Assembly (NCBI RefSeq): GCF_049472135.1 | Contig: NZ_JBMOVV010000007.1 | Span: forward strand, 62,001 to 126,000 | Length of the DNA stretch: 64,000 nucleotides | From: Arcobacter_B sp049472135 | Lineage (GTDB): Bacteria > Campylobacterota > Campylobacteria > Campylobacterales > Arcobacteraceae | Direction of reading: 5' to 3' | Shown here: one piece after another, positions 17,534-26,728 of the stretch | How positions within the stretch are numbered: position 1 is the first letter of the stretch | Layout of the letters: every line of letters begins with the position of its first letter | Translations under genes and position numbers: made by a program | Notes under the pieces: model-generated | Databases searched by the model: none | Told to the model about the DNA's origin: nothing | The model's input: the letters and a program-made list of their open reading frames with translations, nothing else

Positions 17534-19513
17534 ATGACTACAAAATTAAATAAAACTGTTTTTTACGTCTCCTCGGGACTAATTATTTGTCTGGCACTTT
17601 TTGCATCTACTTTTCCAAAAGTTGCAGATGCTTTCTTCAAACAACTTCAAGCTATCATAGTTGAAAATGGAAGTTGGTTCTATGTACTATCCGTTGCAAT
17701 TATTCTTATTACCGTTGCTTTTCTAGCCTTCTCTAAATATGGAGACATTAAACTAGGGCCTGATCACTCTACATCTGATTATAGTAATTTATCATGGTTT
17801 GCTATGCTATTCTCAGCTGGTATGGGTATTGGTTTAATGTTTTTTGGTGTAGCTGAACCAGTAATGCACTTTTTAAGTCCACCTGTTGGAGAAGGAAGTA
17901 GTGTTGAAGCAGCTAGGGAAGCCATGAGAATAACATTCTTCCACTGGGGTTTACACGCTTGGTCTATCTATGCAATAGTTGCAATTATTTTAGCTTTCTT
18001 TAGTTATAGACACAACTTACCACTTACATTAAGATCTGCTTTATATCCAATAATAGGAGATAAAATATATGGACCAATCGGTCATGCAGTTGATATTTTT
18101 GCTGTAATTGGTACACTATTTGGAGTTGCTACTTCTCTTGGATATGGTGTTTTACAAGTTAATACAGGATTAAACTACTTATGGGATGTTCCAGTTGGAG
18201 CTACAACACAAGTGATTTTAATTTTAGTAATTACAGCTTTGGCAACGCTGTCTGTTACTACAGGTCTTGATAAAGGTATTAAAAGATTATCAGAAATAAA
18301 TCTTTTATTAGCTGTAGGTTTATTATTGTTTATTTTAATAGTAGGACCTACTGTATTCTTACTTCAAGCTTATGTTCAAAATATTGGTGCATATGCTTCA
18401 AATATTTTAAATAGTACATTTAACCTATTCGCCTATGAAAAAACTGATTGGATTGGTGGTTGGACTATTCTTTATTGGGCTTGGTGGATTTCATGGTCAC
18501 CATTTGTTGGACTTTTTATTGCAAGAATTTCAAGAGGTAGAACAATTAGGGAATTTACACTTGGTGTTTTATTAGTACCAACTGGTTTCACTTTAATGTG
18601 GATGACATTTTTTGGTAACTCAGCAATTAATTTAATTTTAGTAGAAGGGATTACTCAATTAGGAACTACTGTATCAAATGATGTTACAGTTGCTTTATTT
18701 GCATTTTTAGAGAACTTTCCTTTTGCTTCATTTACTTCTGTTGTTGCAACTATTATGGTAATTGTTTTCTTTGTAACTTCATCAGACTCAGGTTCTATGG
18801 TTATTGATATGCTTTGTTCAAATGGTGAAGATAATACACCAATATGGCAAAGAGTTTACTGGGCAGTTGGGGAAGGAGTTATTGCTTCGATTCTTATTTT
18901 AGCTGGTGGACTTGCTGCTTTACAAACAATGACAATTGCAAGTGCCTTACCTTTTAGTATAGTACTTCTAATTGCTACGTATGGTTTAATCAAAGCATTA
19001 AGACTAGATATTGCAAAAAAAGAGAGTTTACAATACTCAACTACTATTGCTACATCTACTTCAAATCCAGATGATTGGGATAAAAGACTTAACAACATAG
19101 TAAACTATCCTACAAAAAAGAATGTTAGAAGATTCATAGAAAAAGTTGCAAAACCAGCTATGGATGATGTAGCTGAAGTTCTTAGAAAAAATGAGTTTGA
19201 TGTTGAAGTTAATATCAGTGAAACTAAAGATAAAGTAACTTTAGTTGTAAATTTAGGTGAAGAGACTAACTTTGGTGAAAATAAAAACTTCTTATATCAA
19301 ATAAAAAATATCTCAAGAATTAAACCAGGTTTTTTACATGATGATAAAAATGAAGAAGATAGGCAAGAAGATGAACTATATTATTGTGCAATTGTACACT
19401 TAATTGAAGGTGGACAAGATTATGATATTATGGGTTGGGAAAAAGATAGCATTAGAAATGATATTGTTGACCAATATGAAAAACACATGCACTTTATGCA
19501 CTTAATTAACTAA
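17534..19513 (+). CDS. BCCT-family betaine/choline/carnitine transporter
   Basis: A 659-residue transporter with 12 membrane helices and a C-terminal cytoplasmic tail of about 155 residues. GMGIGLMFFGVAEP (about 95-108) and the tryptophan-rich YWAWWISWSPFVGLFIARISRGR core (about residues 311-333; family signature) are characteristic. BetT-type proteins with long tails respond to osmotic stress through the tail, so uptake of glycine betaine or choline as osmoprotectant is likely. The gene is monocistronic between terminators, fitting a marine organism. Confidence 0.92.
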   Translation: MTTKLNKTVFYVSSGLIICLALFASTFPKVADAFFKQLQAIIVENGSWFYVLSVAIILITVAFLAFSKYGDIKLGPDHSTSDYSNLSWFAMLFSAGMGIGLMFFGVAEPVMHFLSPPVGEGSSVEAAREAMRITFFHWGLHAWSIYAIVAIILAFFSYRHNLPLTLRSALYPIIGDKIYGPIGHAVDIFAVIGTLFGVATSLGYGVLQVNTGLNYLWDVPVGATTQVILILVITALATLSVTTGLDKGIKRLSEINLLLAVGLLLFILIVGPTVFLLQAYVQNIGAYASNILNSTFNLFAYEKTDWIGGWTILYWAWWISWSPFVGLFIARISRGRTIREFTLGVLLVPTGFTLMWMTFFGNSAINLILVEGITQLGTTVSNDVTVALFAFLENFPFASFTSVVATIMVIVFFVTSSDSGSMVIDMLCSNGEDNTPIWQRVYWAVGEGVIASILILAGGLAALQTMTIASALPFSIVLLIATYGLIKALRLDIAKKESLQYSTTIATSTSNPDDWDKRLNNIVNYPTKKNVRRFIEKVAKPAMDDVAEVLRKNEFDVEVNISETKDKVTLVVNLGEETNFGENKNFLYQIKNISRIKPGFLHDDKNEEDRQEDELYYCAIVHLIEGGQDYDIMGWEKDSIRNDIVDQYEKHMHFMHLIN

Positions 19514-19537
19514 AAGAAGGGATTTCCCTTCTTTTTT
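19512..19537 (+). terminator. Terminator after the BCCT gene
   Basis: AAAAGAAGGG and CCCTTCTTTT pair over 10 bp around an ATTT loop, followed by further T residues. The A-rich 5' arm lets it also work for the opposite strand. Confidence 0.85.
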
Positions 19538-19551
19538 ATATATCTTTACTT

Positions 19552-19740
19552 TTATTTATACTTAGCCAATAGTTTTGGCATCATTAAACCTATATCTTTA
19601 AAATCATATTCAAAACTCTTTACTACCACCTCGTAAAGTTTATGACCTTCATACTTTTTATGCCACTTTTGCTCTTTGTTTTCATACAAGTTATAGTATT
19701 CAAATCTAAGACGCATGGCCTCTTTTAATAAACTATTCAT
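19552..19740 (-). CDS. Small hypothetical protein
   Basis: A 62-residue charged protein rich in Tyr, Lys and Glu that I do not recognise. It lies alone between two strong terminators, without a visible ribosome-binding site. The regular composition and the exact fit between terminators favour a real gene, but this is not strong evidence. Confidence 0.5.
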   Translation of the reverse strand: MNSLLKEAMRLRFEYYNLYENKEQKWHKKYEGHKLYEVVVKSFEYDFKDIGLMMPKLLAKYK

Positions 19741-19752
19741 TTTTATATGTAT

Positions 19753-19787
19753 AAAAAAAGGGAAGAGATAAAATCTCTTCCCTTTTT
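19753..19787 (-). terminator. Terminator of the rpsF-ssb-rpsR operon
   Basis: A perfect 15-bp stem (19755-19769 with 19773-19787) around a 3-base loop; on the minus strand it ends in seven T residues. It can also act on the plus strand. Confidence 0.85.
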
Positions 19788-19804
19788 AACTATTAAAGTT
19801 CTAA

Positions 19805-20062
19805 TTACTTAGCGTAAGCAGCGTCAGTAACGTTTTTAGTATCAACAATGTAAGGAACTAAAGCCATGTGTCTAGCTCTTTTGATTGCTTTTTCTACCAT
19901 TTCTTGAGAGTTTTTAGAGTTACCAGTAAGTCTTCTTGGCATGATCTTACCTCTTTCACTCATAGAAATTTTTAATAAATCAACATTTTTGTAATCAATG
20001 AAATCAACTTTCATTTCAGTGTATTTACAATATTTTTTTCCGTATTTTCTTCTTTCAGCCAT
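19805..20062 (-). CDS. rpsR: 30S ribosomal protein S18
   Basis: An 85-residue basic protein with the S18 pattern: KKYCKYTE, VDFIDYKNVDLLK and the RGKIMPRRLTGNSKNSQ stretch. It binds 16S rRNA with S6 in the small-subunit platform. It is the last gene of the common rpsF-ssb-rpsR operon, 18 bases after ssb. Confidence 0.97.
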   Translation of the reverse strand: MAERRKYGKKYCKYTEMKVDFIDYKNVDLLKISMSERGKIMPRRLTGNSKNSQEMVEKAIKRARHMALVPYIVDTKNVTDAAYAK

Positions 20063-20080
20063 TTTATAATCCTTTAAATT

Positions 20081-20617
20081 CTAGAACGGTATTTCGTCTT
20101 CGTCTATATCTATTTCAGGTATTTTATGCTCAGGCATTTGTTGCGCTTGATTATTCATACCACCATAGTTGTTTTGCATATTACCATTTTGAGAGTTCAT
20201 ATTATTGTATTGGTTCGCAGCTGGTTGATTATACGATCCACCTTGTGGATTATAACCTTGGTTATCCCCAGCCATGTTATTCATAGAATCACCTTTTGAA
20301 TCTAACATTTTCATAGTGTCAACTCTTAAAGAGTGTCTATTTCTGTTAGACCCATCTTGTGCAGTCCATTGTTCAAATACAAGTCTTCCCTCTAATAAAA
20401 CTTTAGAACCTTTTCTTAAGTACTGATTAGCAACTTCAGCAGATCTTCCAAAAATATTAAAATCTAAAAAACAAACTTCATCTTTTTGTTCACCCGTAGA
20501 TGTTTTATATTTATATGAAGTCGCAATAGCAGATTTAGCAATAGCTGCACCTGAAGGTAAATATCTTAGTTCAATATCTCTTGTAAGATTTCCAACCATA
20601 ATTACTTTATTATACAT
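20081..20617 (-). CDS. ssb: Single-stranded DNA-binding protein
   Basis: A 178-residue SSB. The OB fold spans about residues 1-105 (MYNKVIMVGNLTRD start), followed by an Asn/Gln/Gly-rich disordered linker (about 110-165) and the acidic tip DEDEIPF that recruits replication and repair proteins. It lies between rpsF and rpsR, the classical arrangement. Confidence 0.97.
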   Translation of the reverse strand: MYNKVIMVGNLTRDIELRYLPSGAAIAKSAIATSYKYKTSTGEQKDEVCFLDFNIFGRSAEVANQYLRKGSKVLLEGRLVFEQWTAQDGSNRNRHSLRVDTMKMLDSKGDSMNNMAGDNQGYNPQGGSYNQPAANQYNNMNSQNGNMQNNYGGMNNQAQQMPEHKIPEIDIDEDEIPF

Positions 20618-20641
20618 AAGTGGTTCCTGTCTTTATTTTAA

Positions 20642-20995
20642 TTAGTTAGCTTTTTTAGCTGCCTCGTCGCTCATTTTAGTCCATGCAGCGATTTCTTTTT
20701 TGTTTTCATATTTAATGAAGATAAATCTAATGATATTTTCATTGAACTTGTAATTTCTTTCAAGTTCTTTAATGCTTGAAGGCTCACCTTGGAAGTAAAT
20801 TACGTAGTAGTAACCTCTTTTGTTTCCATCAATTTCGTATGCTAATTGTTTAGCACCCATATCATCACAAGCAACAACTTCACCACCGTTTTTAGCAATA
20901 TTTGCTTTAACGATTTCAATTTGAGCTTGAGTCTCTTCTTCAGTTAACGTAGGTTTAATAATAAACATTGTTTCGTAATGTTTTAATTTTGACAT
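20642..20995 (-). CDS. rpsF: 30S ribosomal protein S6
   Basis: A 117-residue S6 with the normal beta-alpha-beta fold signature: HYETMFIIKPTL at the start and GYYYVIYFQGEPSSIKELER in the middle. It pairs with S18. AGGAGAAAATAG precedes the ATG, and the 81-base gap to holA must hold the operon promoter. Confidence 0.97.
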   Translation of the reverse strand: MSKLKHYETMFIIKPTLTEEETQAQIEIVKANIAKNGGEVVACDDMGAKQLAYEIDGNKRGYYYVIYFQGEPSSIKELERNYKFNENIIRFIFIKYENKKEIAAWTKMSDEAAKKAN

Positions 20996-21076
20996 CTATT
21001 TTCTCCTTATAGTTTGTGCCGGTATCTTTACATTTCCTAATATCAGCAAGGATGAATTTTTGTAAAGTCCGTGATT

Positions 21077-22057
21077 TTATCTAAATAAAACTGTAAACTT
21101 TCTTAGAGTTGCTTGTAAATACAAGTTTTGATTAGTAATTTTTGAAGTTTTGAATTCTAGCTCAATATCTAGTAGATATTCCATCATATCTGCGAAAACT
21201 TCTGGTTTAATATTTATTGCTAGTTTAGATTTTCTTTCCCATATATTTTTAGGTGGAATAAACCCTAAAATCTCTTTTGGGTTTGGTGCTCCCATTGTTC
21301 TTGCATAAGAGCTTATCATAAATAACTGTTGTACATAAGATGTAACTTGAGTTAAAAGATAAATTTCATTTACACCCTCTTCTAATAAAAGTTGTAAATC
21401 ATCACTTATATCTTTTCCTTCAATTAAATCATTTAAAAAATCTTCAAAAGAAACATCACCTATGCCAAAGCAATGAGTATTTACTACATTTGAAGTTATC
21501 TTTTTATCTAATACAGCTAATTTTTTTAAATCATTCATACATAATGACAAGTCATTTTTATGCATAAAGAAAAGATGGTTTAAAGCAGAAACTTCATAAT
21601 CCATTTTTAGATTTGTTGCTTCGTTTTCTAAAATTTTAATAGCTTCATAATTTGCAGGAGAGAACATTCTAATACTAACTGAATTAGTTTTATCACTAAA
21701 ATAAGTTCCCATAGTTTTAAATTCACTATCACCTAAACATGAGAATATTACTGTACTGCTAGTATTTGTGTTACAAGCTTCAATAAGTTCCATAACTTCT
21801 TTTTTAGGTCTTTTTTTATCAAGTTTAATAAGTAAGATATTGTTATCTGAGAATAATGAAGATTGCAAAAGTTTATCTTTTGCATATTTGAAATCATAGT
21901 CATCAAAATATAGTTTTTCAACATCTTCTTTATTGCCATGTAGTGCTGCTACTTTAGAAGCATAATACTCAACTAAAAAAGTTGATTGACCAAAAAACAT
22001 ATAAGCATTAAATTTTTTATTCTGTTTTAAATGATTATCAAATTCGTTTCTATACAT
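21077..22057 (-). CDS. holA: DNA polymerase III delta subunit (HolA)
   Basis: A 326-residue protein of the HolA family, the clamp-loader subunit that opens the beta clamp. The N terminus (MYRNEFDNHLKQNKKFNAYMFFGQ; here only the pattern matters) and the LYFDDYDF and SLFSDNNILLIKL segments follow the family as found in Campylobacter, where holA neighbours rnr and ilvC as it does here. Overall similarity is low across phyla, so the call rests on family feel plus synteny. It is divergent from fliW. Confidence 0.8.
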   Translation of the reverse strand: MYRNEFDNHLKQNKKFNAYMFFGQSTFLVEYYASKVAALHGNKEDVEKLYFDDYDFKYAKDKLLQSSLFSDNNILLIKLDKKRPKKEVMELIEACNTNTSSTVIFSCLGDSEFKTMGTYFSDKTNSVSIRMFSPANYEAIKILENEATNLKMDYEVSALNHLFFMHKNDLSLCMNDLKKLAVLDKKITSNVVNTHCFGIGDVSFEDFLNDLIEGKDISDDLQLLLEEGVNEIYLLTQVTSYVQQLFMISSYARTMGAPNPKEILGFIPPKNIWERKSKLAINIKPEVFADMMEYLLDIELEFKTSKITNQNLYLQATLRKFTVLFR

Positions 22058-22119
22058 AAGTTATATCATATCCTAAGTATACTTTCAATAAAATTCAGTC
22101 ACTACTAAAAAGGCTTCAA

Positions 22120-22488
22120 ATGTATGAAATTACTATTCCCTTGCAAGGTTTTGATAATATAAAAAAAGTTGAACTAGAAAATATTGATGAAAATTTTTCA
22201 TCTTTAATTTTAGATAAACAAAACTTTATAAGTTTCACAATAGTTAATATTAAGTACTTACAACATGCAGCTTTTGATTTTAATATCGAAGATGAGATTT
22301 TAGAGAAAATGCATATTAGAAGAAGAGAAGATTTTGATATTTATTTTTCTGTTGTACTTCAAGACCCTATTGAAAAATCAATAGTAAATCTTGTAGCACC
22401 TATTTTAATAAATAAAAGGCATAAATTAGTAGGTCAATACATTATAAAAGATAGCATTCCAAAACTATTTACAAATCTTGTAGAATAG
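22120..22488 (+). CDS. fliW: Flagellar assembly factor FliW
   Basis: A 122-residue protein of the FliW family, with the family features of an F-x-x-L...F-x-x-V/I-N core near residue 25-45 and the NLVAPILIN segment near 91-99. In Campylobacter jejuni FliW binds flagellin and the translational repressor CsrA, coupling flagellin export to flaA translation. It stands between holA and rnr; the stop is 1 base from the convergent rnr stop. No csrA lies in the window. Confidence 0.83.
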   Translation: MYEITIPLQGFDNIKKVELENIDENFSSLILDKQNFISFTIVNIKYLQHAAFDFNIEDEILEKMHIRRREDFDIYFSVVLQDPIEKSIVNLVAPILINKRHKLVGQYIIKDSIPKLFTNLVE

Positions 22489-22489
22489 T

Positions 22490-24340
22490 TTAGTATTTAA
22501 TAGAAGCTATAATTTGTTTTGTAACAATATTTGCTTCTTTAATTTTTACTCTTAACTTAGTATATAAATTCTGTCCCTTATAATTATCTAAAGTAACTTT
22601 CATTCCTTTAGCTTTATCATAACAAACTGCCTTGCTTTTTTCAATATCAATAATTTTTACTTTTAATTCAATACCAATGTTTTTTGCAGCCCATCTTGCA
22701 TATTTTCTATCTTCAAAATCCCAAACAAGTTTATCAACTTCTCGCTCTCTTGTTGAAATATATTCACATATTTCATCTATATTCTCAGGTGTTTTTTTAG
22801 TTTTTAACATTCTGTGTAAAACTAAATCAGAGTATCTTCTAATAGGACTTGTAAAATGGGAATAAGACTTAAATCCTAAACCAAAGTGTCCTAAGTTTTT
22901 TGAACTATATTTTGCTTGAGTTTGAGCATGAATAATAAGCTCATCTATCTCTTCACTTAAAACACTATGACTTGCTCTTTCTTGAATATGAGTAATTGTA
23001 TCATGAACATCACTTTTAAGTTTTACTTTTACACCTAAAATATTTACATCATCAACAAGTTGCGAAATAGCTTTAAATGGTGGTTCTTCATGAATTCTAA
23101 AAATTCCAACACTATTTACTTTTTTACTAGCTTGAATATTTGCTAAAAGCATACACTCTTCTATTAACTGATGAGAAGCTGTTGATTCTTCTTCATCTAT
23201 TCCAAAAAGTTCACCGTTTTTAAGTTTAAGTCTAAACTCACTTGTTCTAAAATCATAACCTTTTTCAAGTCTTTTTGCCCTAAAGCTTTTTGTTACTTCA
23301 TATAATGGAAGTAAATAGTCAAAAATCTCTTTTTCTACGCTACTATATTGATCTAAGTGCCCCTCTAAAACTCTATCTATTCTTCCATATGAAAACTTCT
23401 TATGAGAGTTTATAATGGCTTCAAATAACTCAGCCTTTTTTACATCTTTATTTTCTAAATCTAAATACATTTTAAAAACGTAAGAGTATCTATCAACCCC
23501 TTCTTTTAAGGAACACATATCTTCACTAAGCTCATTTGGAAGCATTGGTAAAACTTTTCCAGGAAGATATACAGAAGTTGATTTTTTAAAAGCAAGTTTA
23601 TCAAGAGCACTTCCTTCTTTTACAAAATACGAAACATCAGCAATTGCCACATATAAAATTTCATTTGATTCATCATAATAAATTGCATCATCATGGTCTT
23701 TTGCACTATTTGGATCTATTGTACAAAATGGTAAATCTCTTAAATCTACTCTTTGTTTTTCATCATCCATCAAAGCTTTAACTTCTAAAGGCTTTTCAAG
23801 TCTTACAGTTTCATTATAAAGGTGTAAAGATATAAATTCATCTACTTTAGGATCAGCTAAATTTCCAACATGTTTAATCAACTCTAAAGTTTGATTATCA
23901 ACAAGCAAAACATCACCTTCTTTATATTGTAAAGCACCCTTATTCTCTAGTTTTATATGCTCTTTTACTGTGTAAAAAGAGTTATCTTTTACATAAAGTA
24001 AAACTTCTGATTTTTTACCATCTAAGACTCTAATTACCTTTGCTTTTACCTTACTTCTTGGATTAAAAACTCTCTTTGCTAAAATAAAATCTCCATCATA
24101 AGCACCTGATAAGTGCTCAAAATCTAATGTGATATCTTTATGTTCATTAGATATATCTTTTAATATTGCTCTTTTATTTTGTAATTTTATAAACCCTACT
24201 TTATACTTAGAATTTAAGATATATTTATCATCATTTTTTATAACAATTTCATCTTTTTCTAATACACTTAATTTATCTAATTCATCTTGATTAAAATCGT
24301 TATTTTGTTGAACTATTTTTTTAAATATTGAACTATACAA
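22490..24340 (-). CDS. rnr: Ribonuclease R (RNB-domain 3'-5' exoribonuclease)
   Basis: A 616-residue exoribonuclease. The RNB catalytic domain carries DPNSAKDHDDAIYY near residue 205-220, supplying the metal-binding aspartates, and HFTSPIRRYSDLVLHR near 500-515; an S1-like domain closes the protein. It is shorter than the enterobacterial RNase R, as usual for Campylobacterota. The best start is a TTG at 24338-24340, preceded by AAGGAAG at a proper distance; no ATG fits as well. Synteny with ilvC and holA matches Campylobacter. Confidence 0.92.
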   Translation of the reverse strand: MYSSIFKKIVQQNNDFNQDELDKLSVLEKDEIVIKNDDKYILNSKYKVGFIKLQNKRAILKDISNEHKDITLDFEHLSGAYDGDFILAKRVFNPRSKVKAKVIRVLDGKKSEVLLYVKDNSFYTVKEHIKLENKGALQYKEGDVLLVDNQTLELIKHVGNLADPKVDEFISLHLYNETVRLEKPLEVKALMDDEKQRVDLRDLPFCTIDPNSAKDHDDAIYYDESNEILYVAIADVSYFVKEGSALDKLAFKKSTSVYLPGKVLPMLPNELSEDMCSLKEGVDRYSYVFKMYLDLENKDVKKAELFEAIINSHKKFSYGRIDRVLEGHLDQYSSVEKEIFDYLLPLYEVTKSFRAKRLEKGYDFRTSEFRLKLKNGELFGIDEEESTASHQLIEECMLLANIQASKKVNSVGIFRIHEEPPFKAISQLVDDVNILGVKVKLKSDVHDTITHIQERASHSVLSEEIDELIIHAQTQAKYSSKNLGHFGLGFKSYSHFTSPIRRYSDLVLHRMLKTKKTPENIDEICEYISTREREVDKLVWDFEDRKYARWAAKNIGIELKVKIIDIEKSKAVCYDKAKGMKVTLDNYKGQNLYTKLRVKIKEANIVTKQIIASIKY

Positions 24341-24490
24341 TTTATAGCTTCCTTATATATTTTCTAATTTTTAGTAAATATTTTATCTAAATTTTTTTGA
24401 ATTATTGTTATTTAGTGTTATTAAGCTGTAACTATTTAGACTAATTAGTCAATTTTAATAACTTTTCTCAAACTTTTAGTTTTGTTTGGA

Positions 24491-24496
24491 TATAAT
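24491..24496 (+). promoter_or_regulatory. -10 element (TATAAT) of the ilvC promoter
   Basis: Perfect TATAAT in the context TTTGGATATAAT, 29 bases before the ilvC ATG; T-rich periodic DNA upstream and no clear -35 box. Confidence 0.65.
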
Positions 24497-24524
24497 CACA
24501 AAAATTTTTACTGAGGGTTAAGTA

Positions 24525-25547
24525 ATGGCATTAAATGTATACTATGACAAAGATTGTAATATCGAATTAATCAAATCTAAAAAAGTAGCAATGATTGGAT
24601 TTGGTTCACAAGGGCACGCACACGCAGAAAACTTAAGAGATTCTGGTGTAGAAGTTGTTGTTGGTTTAAGAAAAGGTGGTTCTTCTTGGGCTAAAGCTGA
24701 AGCTAAAGGTTTCGAAGTTAAAACTGTTGGTGAAGCAACTGCTGATGCTGATGTAGTAATGATTTTATTACCAGATGAAAACCAAGCTGATATCTACGCT
24801 AACGAAATTAAGCCTAACTTAAAAGCTGATGCAACATTAGCATTTGGACACGGGTTTAACATTCACTACGGAAGAATTGCACCAGAAGCTTCTAATGATG
24901 TAATCATGGTTGCTCCTAAAGCTCCAGGTCACACTGTAAGATCTGAATTTGTTAAAGGTGGAGGAATTCCTGACTTAATCGCAATTCACCAAGATGCATC
25001 TGGTTCTGCTTTAGAATTAGCTAAATCTTACGCTTCTGCTGTAGGTGGAGGAAGAACTGGTATTATTGAAACTACTTTCAAAGATGAAACTGAAACTGAT
25101 TTATTCGGTGAGCAAGCTGTATTATGTGGTGGAGCAACTGCATTAGTTCAAGCTGGTTTCGAAACTTTAACTGAAGCTGGATATGATCCAATGATGGCAT
25201 ACTTCGAGTGTTTACATGAGTTAAAATTAATCGTTGACTTAATGTACGAAGGTGGAATTGCTGATATGAGATATTCTATTTCTAATACTGCTGAGTACGG
25301 TGATTATATTGCTGGTAAGAGAATCATCAATGATGAATCTAAAGCTGCAATGAAAGAATTATTAGCTGAGATTCAAGATGGTAGATTTGCTAAAGACTTC
25401 ATCTTAGAAGGTCAAGCTGGATACCCAAGAATGAATGCTGAAAGAAAGAACAACAGAGCTTCTTTAATTGAGCAAACTGGTTCTCAATTAAGATCTATGA
25501 TGCCATGGATTGCTGAGAAAAAAATCGTTCAACAAGACAAAAACTAA
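24525..25547 (+). CDS. ilvC: Ketol-acid reductoisomerase
   Basis: A 340-residue class I KARI for valine, leucine and isoleucine biosynthesis, converting acetolactate to dihydroxyisovalerate with NADPH and Mg2+. GFGSQGHAHAENLRDSG (about 25-41) is the Rossmann loop and the C-terminal knotted domain carries DLFGEQAVLCGG and ECLHELKLIVDLMYEGG-type segments with the metal ligands. Codon choice here (many TTC, TAC, GCT, GGT, AAC) differs from its neighbours and looks like that of a strongly expressed gene. A hairpin follows the stop. Confidence 0.97.
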   Translation: MALNVYYDKDCNIELIKSKKVAMIGFGSQGHAHAENLRDSGVEVVVGLRKGGSSWAKAEAKGFEVKTVGEATADADVVMILLPDENQADIYANEIKPNLKADATLAFGHGFNIHYGRIAPEASNDVIMVAPKAPGHTVRSEFVKGGGIPDLIAIHQDASGSALELAKSYASAVGGGRTGIIETTFKDETETDLFGEQAVLCGGATALVQAGFETLTEAGYDPMMAYFECLHELKLIVDLMYEGGIADMRYSISNTAEYGDYIAGKRIINDESKAAMKELLAEIQDGRFAKDFILEGQAGYPRMNAERKNNRASLIEQTGSQLRSMMPWIAEKKIVQQDKN

Positions 25548-25550
25548 TAT

Positions 25551-25587
25551 AATTTAAGGAAGTTTCTTCCTTAAATTAGTTTCTTCT
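25551..25587 (+). terminator. Hairpin between ilvC and the YibQ-like gene
   Basis: AATTTAAGGAAG (25551-25562) pairs perfectly with CTTCCTTAAATT (25566-25577) around TTT, followed by T-rich AGTTTCTTCT. It ends one base before the next ATG, so it may terminate most ilvC transcripts and let only a fraction continue. Confidence 0.7.
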
Positions 25588-26688
25588 ATGACTAAAAAAA
25601 ACAAAAAAAAATCACCCAAAAAAAATAAAAACAATACTCCTATATCAAAATTAAAACTAATAAATATATTTTTATTAGTATTTTTATTTGCATTCATAGC
25701 TTCAGCTCTTAGCTATTTTATTATGCAAAATGAAAAAAAAGATACTAATAAAACTATAATTGAAAAAGAATCAATTAAGCACTTCCAAGAAGAGAAATTA
25801 AAAGAGTTCTTTAAGTTAGAAGATCATCCAAAAGAAGCTTTTGAAGAGTATACACAAGAGTTTGATAAAGACCATATTGATAAACCTATCAAACAAATTA
25901 AAGAAGAAATAGAAAAGAAAAAAGAGACTATAGAAGAACTTAAGCCTCTACCAAAAAAAGAGCCTAAAATAGAAGTAAAAGCTGATAATAAATCAGAATT
26001 TATTAAAAAGTCTCTTTATAAATATGATGGAATAAGCAAACCTAAAATAGTTATTATGATTGATGATGTAAGCTCATCAAGACAAAAAAAAGCTATTTTA
26101 GATATTGGATATAAAGTAAATATGGCTTTTCTTCCTCCTACAAAAGGTCATCCAAATTCAGCAGAAATTGCACAAGATTTACCTTTTCATATGATTCACT
26201 TTCCCATGCAAGCATCAAGCAAATTTAAAGGTGCAGAGAAGAAAACTTTAAAAGTTACAGATACATATGAAGAGATAGAACAAAGAGTTAAAAATCTAAG
26301 AAAATGGTATCCAAATGCTGTTTTTACAAATAATCATACAGGTTCTGTATTTACACAAAATGAAGAGGCTATGGATAAACTATTTAGAGCTTTAAAAAAG
26401 TATAACTTTATTTTTGTAGATAGTAGAACAACATCTAAATCAGTAGCAAAGCAAATGGCTGAAAAATACAATATGCCTTATATTGTTAGAAATACTTTTA
26501 TAGATAATGTAAAAGAGTATGACTATATTCAAAATCAACTAAAAAAAGCTATCTCAATAGCTAAAAAAAGAGGTTATGCTATAGCTATTGGACATCCTCA
26601 CTCTATGACTATCAAAGTTCTTAGAGAATCAAAACACTTACTTGAGGGATTAGAACCTATTTTTGTAAACGAATTGCCTTATTTATAA
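25588..26688 (+). CDS. Divergent polysaccharide deacetylase family protein (YibQ-like)
   Basis: A 366-residue protein with a lysine-rich cytoplasmic N terminus, one membrane helix (about 22-46), a charged Glu/Lys-rich linker of about 100 residues, and a divergent polysaccharide deacetylase (NodB-like) domain from about residue 150. KIVIMIDDVS (catalytic-type Asp pair) and FTNNHTGS, AIGHPHS near the end are the metal-site motifs. It probably acts in the periplasm on a cell-wall polymer. The same family member lies between ilvC and dprA in Campylobacter. Confidence 0.82.
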   Translation: MTKKNKKKSPKKNKNNTPISKLKLINIFLLVFLFAFIASALSYFIMQNEKKDTNKTIIEKESIKHFQEEKLKEFFKLEDHPKEAFEEYTQEFDKDHIDKPIKQIKEEIEKKKETIEELKPLPKKEPKIEVKADNKSEFIKKSLYKYDGISKPKIVIMIDDVSSSRQKKAILDIGYKVNMAFLPPTKGHPNSAEIAQDLPFHMIHFPMQASSKFKGAEKKTLKVTDTYEEIEQRVKNLRKWYPNAVFTNNHTGSVFTQNEEAMDKLFRALKKYNFIFVDSRTTSKSVAKQMAEKYNMPYIVRNTFIDNVKEYDYIQNQLKKAISIAKKRGYAIAIGHPHSMTIKVLRESKHLLEGLEPIFVNELPYL

Positions 26689-26728
26689 AATCTTGATATA
26701 ATAATTTATTTTATTATAAAGAGATATT

